Assembly (NCBI GenBank): GCA_900542795.1
Contig: UQPD01000070.1
Location: 1 to 13,319 of the forward strand
Origin: an uncultured Prevotella sp.
GTDB lineage: Bacteria > Bacteroidota > Bacteroidia > Bacteroidales > Bacteroidaceae
Length of the DNA: 13,319 nucleotides
Reading direction: 5' to 3'
Each line of letters opens with the position of its first letter. Positions within the stretch are counted from its first letter, which is position 1. The notes under the pieces are model-generated. The model saw only the letters and a list, made by a program, of their open reading frames with translations, ran no database searches and was not told the DNA's origin. Of this stretch, positions 7,354-13,319 are shown piece after piece. Both the position numbers and the translations under genes were made by a program.

Positions 7354-8280
7354 ATGTCTACTCCCTTTATATCTTTTATCATCCCTACTTACAATACCCC
7401 CTCAGCACTATTGCGTCAATGTATCGAGAGTATATTGGCTATAAATCTTGCTGAAAATGAAAGACAAATCATCTTGGTAGATGACAATAGTAAACAGCCT
7501 GCTCTCGAAGCCGTGAAAAAATATGCAGCACACATTACTTATTTACGCTTTGCGCAAAACAAGGGGCAAGCTGCTGCACGCAATGCAGCATTAGCACAAG
7601 CAACAGGCACCTACATCCAATTTATTGATGCTGATGACACCTTGTTCCCACAGCGTTATAACTATGTGTTGCAAGCATTGCGTCACTCGGCATCCCAACA
7701 GCCCGATGTTTTGGTATTTAACTTTAGTCGTGATGCAGCTGCCGACAGTTCAAGTTCCATTACATGGTCAGCCCCAATTACGGGAATACACTATCTTTGC
7801 CACCACAACATGCGAGCTGCTTGTTGGGGATATGTATTTAAGCGTGAGTTATTAAACAATTTACATTTTATAGAGGGCAACATGCACGAAGATGAGGACT
7901 TCACTCCACGTGCCATCATTCGTGCTCATACGCTTTGTTTCACAACTACACCTATTTATTATTATAGACTTCGAGCTAACTCCATTAGTAATAGTCCCGC
8001 TCCTTCGCATCTCTTGCGAAAACTTGCTGATAAGGAGCAGATTCTTTTAAATCTGGCAAACGACCATTGGACCTCTGCCGAACAACCTGCCATAACTCGG
8101 CGATTGCATCAACTCACGGCAGACCTTCTTTATAATGTATGGACATATACCCATAGCTTGCGCAAACTCCGCCAAACAATTTTGCGTTTACATCAGCATT
8201 CCCTTTGTCCGCTCCCTCTAAACTTTTATAGTCCGCGCTATTGGGCATGGGTTCTTGCACTTAAATGTATCGGTGCTTAG
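7354..8280 (+). CDS. Family 2 (GT-A) glycosyltransferase
   Basis: This is a predicted inverting nucleotide-sugar glycosyltransferase of 308 residues, probably acting at the cytoplasmic face of the inner membrane on a surface polysaccharide or LPS. The opening FISFIIPTYN (5-14) is the standard GT2 first strand. VDDNS (42-46) binds the nucleotide. NKGQAAARNAAL (69-80) is the typical helix before the metal-binding DADD (92-95). EDED (179-182) is in the place of the catalytic ED motif. The last 80 residues are basic and aromatic-rich, without a clear transmembrane segment. The ATG lies just before the first strand with no competing start. No consensus promoter is evident in the repeat-filled gap upstream, so cotranscription with sbcDC cannot be excluded. 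Donor and acceptor are not predictable. Confidence 0.88.
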   Translation: MSTPFISFIIPTYNTPSALLRQCIESILAINLAENERQIILVDDNSKQPALEAVKKYAAHITYLRFAQNKGQAAARNAALAQATGTYIQFIDADDTLFPQRYNYVLQALRHSASQQPDVLVFNFSRDAAADSSSSITWSAPITGIHYLCHHNMRAACWGYVFKRELLNNLHFIEGNMHEDEDFTPRAIIRAHTLCFTTTPIYYYRLRANSISNSPAPSHLLRKLADKEQILLNLANDHWTSAEQPAITRRLHQLTADLLYNVWTYTHSLRKLRQTILRLHQHSLCPLPLNFYSPRYWAWVLALKCIGA

Positions 8281-8384
8281 AGTTGTCAGATGTGCGATTC
8301 TTATATGGGTGGTTCATGGGGGAAAAACTCATTGCTCAACTGTTATCTATAGTGTCAGTTTTTTTAGAATCATCATATATGGGT

Positions 8385-8416
8385 ATTGTGTGGGGCTGGA
8401 ACCCTCTGTAATTTTG
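8385..8416 (+). promoter_or_regulatory. Bacteroidetes-type promoter candidate for the flavodoxin operon
   Basis: TAATTTTG at 8409-8416 matches TAnnTTTG exactly. ATTG at 8385-8388 is a one-mismatch -33 element with a 20-nt spacer. The predicted leader is about 55 nt. I could not recognise a Fur or other metalloregulator box with confidence. Confidence 0.5.
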
Positions 8417-8476
8417 CAGCGGTTACGAAACCAAAGTTCTTAAACTCACATCTACAAACAAAACCGACAGAAAATT

Positions 8477-8974
8477 ATGAAGAAAACGGTAATTATTTAT
8501 GGCACAAGCACTGGCGTTTGCGAGGATTTGGCTAACAGAATAGGAACTAAATTGGGGGTGGACAATATCATCAATGTTACGAATCTCGACGACAATGTGA
8601 TAGCGGACAATGAAAACCTCATTCTCGGCACATCAACGTGGGGTGCTGGTGAGGTGCAAGACGATTGGTATGATGGTCTCAAAATAATCAAAAGTGCAAA
8701 CCTGAATGGAAAAACAGTAGCTCTTTTTGGCTGTGGTGACTCTGAGTCTTATCCCGACACTTTTGTTGGTGGAATGGCTGAGATTTATCATGCCGTGACG
8801 GACGCAGGTGCTCAAGTCATTGGTGCTGTAGCAACGGAGGGTTACACATTTGACGATTCTGAATCTGTAGTTGACGGAAAGTTCGTCGGACTGGCTCTTG
8901 ACGAAGTCAACGAGGACAGCAAAACCGATGAGCGTATTGACGCTTGGGTAACAGAAATCTTGCCTGGTCTCTAA
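8477..8974 (+). CDS. fldA: Flavodoxin (FMN electron-transfer protein)
   Basis: This is a 165-residue flavodoxin, a soluble cytoplasmic FMN protein that carries single electrons and often replaces ferredoxin under iron limitation. The FMN-phosphate loop is GTSTGVCED (9-17), in the position of the family's (T/S)xTGxT motif but with VCE in place of the usual tail. STWGAGE with W55 is the first ring-flanking loop. GDSESYPDTF with Y92 is the second, where the tyrosine stacks on the isoalloxazine. The protein is strongly acidic, as expected. The length and the segment between about 115 and 140 fit the long-chain class. It is followed 54 nt downstream by a DUF2023 gene on the same strand, a pairing seen in other Bacteroidetes. 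Confidence 0.93.
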   Translation: MKKTVIIYGTSTGVCEDLANRIGTKLGVDNIINVTNLDDNVIADNENLILGTSTWGAGEVQDDWYDGLKIIKSANLNGKTVALFGCGDSESYPDTFVGGMAEIYHAVTDAGAQVIGAVATEGYTFDDSESVVDGKFVGLALDEVNEDSKTDERIDAWVTEILPGL

Positions 8975-9028
8975 TCTCTTTTTTGTTAGTTCTTACTTTC
9001 ACACATCTAAACATTCAGTTTATCAATC

Positions 9029-9400
9029 ATGCAGCAATCTACTATATTGCCCGTAGATATGAAAGTTCTGATGAACCACATCTACGAATACAAGAAGGGC
9101 GTGCGCCGTATGGTGCTTTTCACTTTCAACAAGAAATATGAGGATTTTGCTATACGCCGGCTGAAAAGTCAAAACATTAAGTTCGTGATTCAGCCAGTGG
9201 GCAATGATCGTTTGAATTTGTATTTCGGAAGAGAAGAGTGTCTTAATGCCATCCGCATGATTGTGACGCGTTCCCTCAATCATCTCACCCCTGAAGAGGA
9301 TTTCATGCTCGGCGCGATGCTTGGCTATGACATATGTACGCAATGTGAGAGGTTCTGTGAGCGTAAGGGCAAACCAATGGAAAGGCGCAGTTGTCGATAG
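9029..9400 (+). CDS. DUF2023 family protein, flavodoxin partner
   Basis: This is a small 123-residue protein that I recognise as DUF2023 from the segment MKVLMNHIYEYKKGVRRM (11-28) and the ending with a cysteine cluster. That cluster is C103, C106 and C110 in CTQCERFC, which could bind a metal or an Fe-S centre, or be redox-active (inference). Residues 26-36 and 50-66 look like beta strands with intervening helix, a compact alpha/beta fold. An alternative start at 9059 (M11) would begin directly at the conserved region. The upstream ATG at 9029 is kept because it is in frame and nothing blocks it. The gene follows flavodoxin in a likely operon. Its molecular function is not known to me. Association with flavodoxin reduction or regulation is a guess from context. 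Confidence 0.82.
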   Translation: MQQSTILPVDMKVLMNHIYEYKKGVRRMVLFTFNKKYEDFAIRRLKSQNIKFVIQPVGNDRLNLYFGREECLNAIRMIVTRSLNHLTPEEDFMLGAMLGYDICTQCERFCERKGKPMERRSCR

Positions 9401-9584
9401 GTCATGTATATCCTATGCATGGATGCATGTTTCGTTGTGCCCCGAAAGGTAAGTTCTGAGAGCTTGCTATACACTAATTGTTTACTAAACGTTTAGACAC
9501 CTATACGCCAGTTTTTACAATCCTCATAAAAGGCAAGTTAGGCTATTGCAAATTATTAGAACAGAATTAACTAAACCACACTGC

Positions 9585-9635
9585 AACTGTCCTCTTCTGA
9601 TACCACAACATCAGATGAGGACAGTTTTGATTTTT
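9585..9635 (+). terminator. Hairpin terminator, flavodoxin/DUF2023 side
   Basis: Arms 9585-9601 and 9610-9626 pair over 17 positions with one T-T mismatch and an 8-nt loop. They are followed by TT-GA-TTTTT. It lies 185 nt beyond the DUF2023 stop, so the operon transcript would have a long 3' untranslated region. No other terminator is seen nearer. Confidence 0.7.
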
Positions 9636-9704
9636 GAATTTCCATGGATTCCCCCTTTGGGAGTTCAGTTTGTAGCGAGGGTTGCAAATGGGGATGTGGA
9701 GTTG

Positions 9705-9730
9705 TATATATATATAGGAACGCGCGCGCG
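9705..9730. repeat. Adjacent (TA)6 and (CG)5 dinucleotide runs
   Basis: Six TA repeats (9705-9716) are separated by GGAA from five CG repeats (9721-9730). Alternating purine-pyrimidine runs of this kind can melt (TA) or adopt Z-DNA (CG) under negative supercoiling. They sit between two converging transcription units, where positive supercoiling would be expected. No function is shown. Confidence 0.6.
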
Positions 9731-9783
9731 AGGGAATAGAAAGTTTTTCCAATGTTTTATGCGCCAACCTCACCCCGTTAGGG

Positions 9784-9851
9784 ATAATGAATAATGTATA
9801 ATGTATAATGGAGCATGCCTTACACATTATACATTATACATTATTCATTAT
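9784..9851. terminator. 27-bp perfect AT-rich hairpin, probable bidirectional terminator
   Basis: Arms 9784-9810 and 9825-9851 are perfectly complementary over 27 bp with a 14-nt loop. Each arm is built of tandem near-repeats of ATAATGT. The right arm reaches the stop codon of the minus-strand glycosyltransferase gene (TAA, 9853-9851). Placement between convergent genes suggests termination from either side, although a classical T-tract is absent. This type of low-complexity palindrome may instead be a dispersed repeat. Confidence 0.6.
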
Positions 9852-10756
9852 TAAAACTCAGCATGTTTAGCACCATCCTTAAAGAAGTTGGGCACAGGAT
9901 TATCTGCTATAACGTAACCATCGGCACGCAGTTGTGAAATAACTTGTGTACCTACCACGCGGTCGTATTCGGCAACCAAACGTCCTTCTTTGTGGAGTGC
10001 ATAAAAGTAACGCCAATGTCTGCCTCCATGTTTGCTCTTTCGCTGTTCAAGTTGTTGTCCACCATTTATCATCTTTGCCAAGAATTGTTCTCGGTCGCGA
10101 ATGTTATAGTGAAAGATGACAACTTTGCTTTGTTTCGTGCGTTGTGGCAACATCTTTACTTTGTGGTTTCCCATTGAAATTTGCAGATAACCATCGGTGC
10201 GGTGCATCACCTTTTGTGTTTGACGATTGAAGATGGAATAAACCGAAAGGTTGTATGCTTCAAGATTAGGCACACATCGCACACTGCAACCCCATTCCGT
10301 CCAAGGTAGTCCATCCTCGGGCAGAACATTACGTATGGCACATTGCAGCACATTGGCATGTGTGGTGCAGAGTTCTGTTTTCAGATTATTGTTGGGACTA
10401 TACCAAAATTCGTCAGCATCGGCATTGATTACCCAATCAGCACCATACTGATTTTTAGCAAGCATAACCATGCGGTCAACCCAACGTTTTTGATTATAGT
10501 CGGTAGCTGTTTCATTGATTACGTGCAACACCCACCCCCGTTTTCGATAACGTTCAATAATATGAGGTGTACCATCTGTTGAATTGTTGTCGGTTATGAT
10601 AAATCCGTCAACTCCCATAGCATGATGAAACTCTAAGTTGTGTGCTAAAAGTTCTTCTTCGTTTTTTACCAGCAGAGTTATTATGAGTTTGGGATGAGGC
10701 GTACAGCGTAAGGTTCGTGGTAAAGCACAGAGTGCGCTCAATATTTTTTTAAACAT
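9851..10756 (-). CDS. Glycosyltransferase, Glyco_tranf_2_4 (GT92-like) type
   Basis: This 301-residue protein is the last gene of the minus-strand operon. The opening strand and helix KLIITLLVKNEEELLAHNLE (23-42) and ITDNNSTDGT (54-63) are typical of the Glyco_tranf_2_4/DUF23 group, which is related to GT2 but distinct from it. NADADEF (111-117) supplies the DxD metal-binding motif. IFHYNIRDREQFLAKM towards the C-terminus is the conserved H-Y..R..EQF..K block of that group. The first 20 residues are a basic, hydrophobic leader that may associate with the membrane. It starts 52 nt after the preceding gene ends, consistent with cotranscription. It likely adds a sugar to LPS core or another surface glycan. 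Donor and acceptor are unknown. Confidence 0.85.
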   Translation of the reverse strand: MFKKILSALCALPRTLRCTPHPKLIITLLVKNEEELLAHNLEFHHAMGVDGFIITDNNSTDGTPHIIERYRKRGWVLHVINETATDYNQKRWVDRMVMLAKNQYGADWVINADADEFWYSPNNNLKTELCTTHANVLQCAIRNVLPEDGLPWTEWGCSVRCVPNLEAYNLSVYSIFNRQTQKVMHRTDGYLQISMGNHKVKMLPQRTKQSKVVIFHYNIRDREQFLAKMINGGQQLEQRKSKHGGRHWRYFYALHKEGRLVAEYDRVVGTQVISQLRADGYVIADNPVPNFFKDGAKHAEF

Positions 10757-10808
10757 GTATTTCTAAAAAAGGTTATCAACTTATCAGAATTATTAGAACC
10801 ACCCTTAT

Positions 10809-12293
10809 TTACACCCGCCCTTTGGCTTCGGCACTATCCATGGCTTCGGTCTGTGGCCAGTGTGCGAGGCAATAGTCAAGGTCGAAGTTACGTTCGTTGG
10901 CATAACCTTCGGCTAAGTAATGTTGCATCTCGGCAGTAGCGGGAAGACGTTCAAAGTTCTTAAGTCCTTCTTCGCGGTCTACTGCATGAAAGCGTAAACG
11001 GTTTAAGTCAACGAGTTCCACCTGTATGTTGCCTGCGGCATCGCGTCCTAAAAGCAAATTGCCACGTGAAAAGTCACGATGTATGATACCCTCATTATGT
11101 AATTTACCAGCGATGCGTCCTACGGCACGCAGATAATCGGGGGCTTCGGTGGCAGAGATATTACCTTTAATTAAATCTATATAGGTGTAGGGAAGTGTGC
11201 TACGCATTGATGCGTAATAACTATGCGTGAAAAGTAGTCCATGTCGCACACTGCACCATCCCACTGGGGCTGGACTGCCTATGCCTTTACTAAGTAACAA
11301 TGCAGCATAGCGACACGAACGTTCAGCCTTCGAGGAACGTAGCAGTCCATAAGCAATGCGGTTGATAATATTGGGTATGCAGAAAGATTTTACAACGACA
11401 GTTCCTTGTGGTGTGTCGAATTCGCGTAATTCATTGCGCCCTTTGTAAATGGTGCGCCCATTGCCTGCAAATGAAAAACGTATGGGTAATGTGGCAACGA
11501 AAGTGCGCAAGTTGCTGAATGTAGGTTCGGTATGTACATGGCGCGGACAGAAAAAACGTATCACATTGTTGATTACGTGTGACCATGAACGATGCTGGCG
11601 TAGTGGACCACCTAACCATTGTTCAAAAAAATCGGGATGCCTATGGTTGAGCACCTCTATGACATGGCGTTTAAGTTCACGATCTTTGTCACGCTTTGAG
11701 CCTTTTGCATAGCGGTAGCGCAACCCAACTTCGGGCAATCGCACAACACGTCCTCCTGTTTTGAGCATGCTAATCCAAAACTCCCAATCCTCTCGTGCAA
11801 TGATTTCAGCACAATATCCATCCGTTTTATCGTAGTCGGCACGGCGATATAGCGCACAAGTGTCAAGAATGTTTTTATGCGCTTCGGTCTTTAAATTAAA
11901 AGGAGGTAAATTCCAACGTCCCGTACGTTCGCCAAAGAAATCAGCCGTAGGAGCCACAGCTTTCACATCGGGGTGTTGACTGAGAACTTCTACAGCTTGA
12001 CCTATAAACTGTGGCATAAGCAGATTGTCGGCATCAACAGGCAAAATGTATTTGCCATGTGACGCAGCAATGGCTGCATTACGTGCATGACACACACCCG
12101 CATTTGCTTGGTGCATAACGTGTATACGGCTGTCTGTGGCAGCAAGCGATTGCAATACTGCCAAGGAATTGTCGGTAGAGCCATCGTCAATGCACACCAC
12201 TTCGATGTTGGCATAGTGCGAAGCCAACACGCTACGCACGGTGTCTGCTACATAGGCAGCTGCATTATATACGGGGATGATTACTGAAACCAT
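10809..12293 (-). CDS. Bifunctional glycosyltransferase family 2 / LPS kinase-like fusion
   Basis: The 494-residue product joins two enzymes. Residues 1-225 are a GT2 domain: MVSVIIPVYNAAAYV opening, CIDDGSTDNS (D36, D37), NAGVCHARNAAI, metal site DAD (87-89) and ED (168-169) for the catalytic base. Residues about 275-494 resemble the Kdo/WaaP/InaA protein-kinase-like family. They show K302 in VVVKSF (beta-3 lysine), E324 (candidate alpha-C glutamate), the catalytic loop HRDFSRGN (H405, D407, N412) and metal-binding DLN (D429). It should add a sugar and phosphorylate a core sugar or lipid A-linked residue (inference). The open frame extends upstream to 12389, but that would overlap the preceding gene by 83 nt. 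The GT2 domain begins exactly at the ATG at 12293, leaving a 13-nt gap, so I chose it. Confidence 0.87.
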   Translation of the reverse strand: MVSVIIPVYNAAAYVADTVRSVLASHYANIEVVCIDDGSTDNSLAVLQSLAATDSRIHVMHQANAGVCHARNAAIAASHGKYILPVDADNLLMPQFIGQAVEVLSQHPDVKAVAPTADFFGERTGRWNLPPFNLKTEAHKNILDTCALYRRADYDKTDGYCAEIIAREDWEFWISMLKTGGRVVRLPEVGLRYRYAKGSKRDKDRELKRHVIEVLNHRHPDFFEQWLGGPLRQHRSWSHVINNVIRFFCPRHVHTEPTFSNLRTFVATLPIRFSFAGNGRTIYKGRNELREFDTPQGTVVVKSFCIPNIINRIAYGLLRSSKAERSCRYAALLLSKGIGSPAPVGWCSVRHGLLFTHSYYASMRSTLPYTYIDLIKGNISATEAPDYLRAVGRIAGKLHNEGIIHRDFSRGNLLLGRDAAGNIQVELVDLNRLRFHAVDREEGLKNFERLPATAEMQHYLAEGYANERNFDLDYCLAHWPQTEAMDSAEAKGRV

Positions 12294-12306
12294 GTTGGGA
12301 AAGATA

Positions 12307-13215
12307 CTAAATGATGGACAAAAAGGGGCATGTGTGGCGCACAATGGCGTTAACCACTTGGAGATCTTGCGATGAAAACTTGCGAGCAAATACTGAGGAA
12401 CTATTCAATAGCTCGTTTATATCATCGTGCGTCCACACGTAGGGTGAACCGCGTTGCCAATCAATTTTGCGCAAGCTGGATGTTTGCGTGTCTTCGGTTT
12501 GCGCGTTATAGACATTGGCACTGAAGGGGGAAGAGATGAGCATTGTTTGCACAAATATTTCGTCGGGGCAGAGCGTATGAGCCAAACGTTTATGCAACAA
12601 AGGCTCGTTTTGTAACAGATACTGACAAAAAGCTTCAGTGATGCTCACCCAGTTACTCCCTTTGGCAAAGGTAATTCCGCGAGGTGTGGAGCGTTTAAAA
12701 CCTGTAATTTTTTGCAGAGCAAGCACAACATTGCGCACCAATGAACAGAGGGCGTGGGGTAGGGAACCTTTGTCCTTCATGTATTGTGTAAACAGATAGT
12801 AGCGATTGACCTTGCGGTGCAGGTCGCGCAAATGCCCTGAGGTTTTCCAATATGTCACATATTCCTTGTTGGGGTGTAGACTGAATATTTGACGTAATTG
12901 GTCGGGTGTTTTCAGTAGTAAGTCTACTCCCGAAAGCAAATGATAGTAGGCGTAGGGACCTTGTTGCGCTGCGGTTTTAAACAAAAGCATTTCAACTTCC
13001 ACTTGTGCAATGTCTCCCCAACATACATCAAGATGTTGGGGCAAAAAGTGAAATCCTCCGTGGTGAGGTTTGTAGGTTGCAAATTGTTTTTGCATTTCAA
13101 CAGCCTTCGCATCGATGTGTAAGTATACATCAAAATCTGTCGCATCGAGTTGACGCAACAAAGCCGTGAGCACTTGAGGTTCATTGTGGGCTATGACGAG
13201 AAAGGCATGTTTCAT
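12307..13215 (-). CDS. GT14 'Branch' family glycosyltransferase (core-2/I-branching enzyme-like)
   Basis: This 302-residue protein is the first gene of the minus-strand operon. It matches the bacterial Branch/GT14 family, named for beta-1,6-N-acetylglucosaminyltransferases. Visible family blocks are HAFLVIAHNEPQVLTALLRQ (3-22), VYLHIDAK (30-37), CWGD (65-68), YYHLLSGVDLLLK (90-102), KGSNWVSIT (185-193) and CPDEIFVQTML (216-226). The GSxW and PDE segments are diagnostic and the latter carries the expected catalytic acidic residue. There is no signal peptide or membrane span, as expected for a cytoplasmic transferase in bacteria. The next gene begins 13 nt after its stop. The upstream 104 nt to the window end contain no TAnnTTTG on this strand, so the promoter is weak, atypical or outside the window. 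The sugar transferred is unproven. Confidence 0.9.
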   Translation of the reverse strand: MKHAFLVIAHNEPQVLTALLRQLDATDFDVYLHIDAKAVEMQKQFATYKPHHGGFHFLPQHLDVCWGDIAQVEVEMLLFKTAAQQGPYAYYHLLSGVDLLLKTPDQLRQIFSLHPNKEYVTYWKTSGHLRDLHRKVNRYYLFTQYMKDKGSLPHALCSLVRNVVLALQKITGFKRSTPRGITFAKGSNWVSITEAFCQYLLQNEPLLHKRLAHTLCPDEIFVQTMLISSPFSANVYNAQTEDTQTSSLRKIDWQRGSPYVWTHDDINELLNSSSVFARKFSSQDLQVVNAIVRHTCPFLSII

Positions 13216-13266
13216 TTGAGTTTAAAACTTAAGCGGAAAGAGTTCTTGATGTGTAGCGTGTGTTTG

Positions 13267-13297
13267 AAGTCGTCTAAACTTTTATGAAGTTCAAGAT
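13267..13297. repeat. Second copy of the dispersed AGTCTAAACTTTT-type repeat
   Basis: This 31-bp segment matches the reverse complement of 168-198 at 29 of 31 positions, including 21 consecutive identical bases. Only one arm is present before the window ends, so it could be the near half of another palindromic element. It lies 52 bp upstream of the GT14 start. Relative to that gene it has the same orientation that 168-198 has relative to the lipoprotein gene. Confidence 0.7.
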
Positions 13298-13319
13298 TTG
13301 CCTTTATTTTTGAAGCGAT

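Larger units (their letters stand above)
9401..9850. other. Convergent intergenic region, no gene seen
   Basis: The 450 bp lie between the end of the DUF2023 gene (+) and the end of a glycosyltransferase gene (-). I see no supported ORF. The contents, left to right, are a doubled ATGCAT (9415-9428), the 12-bp palindrome CTAAACGTTTAG (9485-9496), a hairpin terminator (9585-9635), adjoining TA and CG dinucleotide runs (9705-9730) and a 27-bp perfect hairpin (9784-9851). Short ORFs here overlap the hairpins and lack family resemblance. Confidence 0.6.

Noticed and set aside
8255..8443. Small plus-strand frame between the glycosyltransferase and flavodoxin genes
   Set aside because: It begins inside the preceding gene, runs over the flavodoxin promoter candidate and has no family resemblance.
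9546..9827. Small frames on both strands in the convergent intergenic region
   Set aside because: They translate hairpins and dinucleotide runs, giving low-complexity peptides such as alternating Tyr-Ile, with no supporting context.
13216..13319. Promoter for the minus-strand operon
   Set aside because: No TAnnTTTG match occurs on the minus strand in this stretch. A weak TAAGTTTT was seen but lacks a spaced TTTG, so I did not annotate it.

Overview
The window looks like chromosomal DNA from a Bacteroidetes bacterium, most likely a Prevotella-like member of the Bacteroidales (inference). The evidence is the promoter pattern TTTG-N19-TAnnTTTG, start codons without Shine-Dalgarno sequences, an acidic lipoprotein N-terminus of Bacteroidetes type, a transglutaminase plus BspA-type leucine-rich-repeat lipoprotein, and a flavodoxin/DUF2023 pair. 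I see no rRNA, tRNA, transposase, phage gene or CRISPR array.

Layout. Positions 1-436 hold no gene but contain two CGTCCAGC palindromes and an imperfect palindrome of about 89 bp. 437-1681 (+) encodes the lipoprotein and ends at a strong hairpin terminator. 1786-1975 is a tandem, hairpin-forming repeat with a Bacteroidetes promoter in each unit. It feeds sbcD-sbcC (2003-7154, +), the two-subunit SbcCD (Mre11-Rad50 type) nuclease. A block of direct and inverted repeats (7184-7320) precedes a GT-A glycosyltransferase (7354-8280, +). Flavodoxin and a DUF2023 protein follow as a probable two-gene operon (8477-9400, +). A convergent intergenic stretch (9401-9850) carries two large hairpins and adjoining TA and CG dinucleotide runs. 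The right end is a minus-strand operon read from 13215 down to 9851. It encodes a GT14 'Branch' family transferase, a glycosyltransferase fused to a lipopolysaccharide-kinase-like domain, and a third glycosyltransferase of the Glyco_tranf_2_4 type.

How it fits together. The minus-strand operon most plausibly builds and phosphorylates the lipopolysaccharide core or another surface glycan. SbcCD processes hairpin and cruciform DNA ends, and the window is itself rich in palindromes. Flavodoxin and its partner probably serve electron transfer when ferredoxin is limiting. These are mostly ordinary core genes, and I found no clear new multi-gene system. The most noteworthy items are the promoter-bearing tandem hairpin repeat before sbcD, the dispersed repeat shared by both window ends, the glycosyltransferase-kinase fusion, and the low-complexity linker in a long SbcC.
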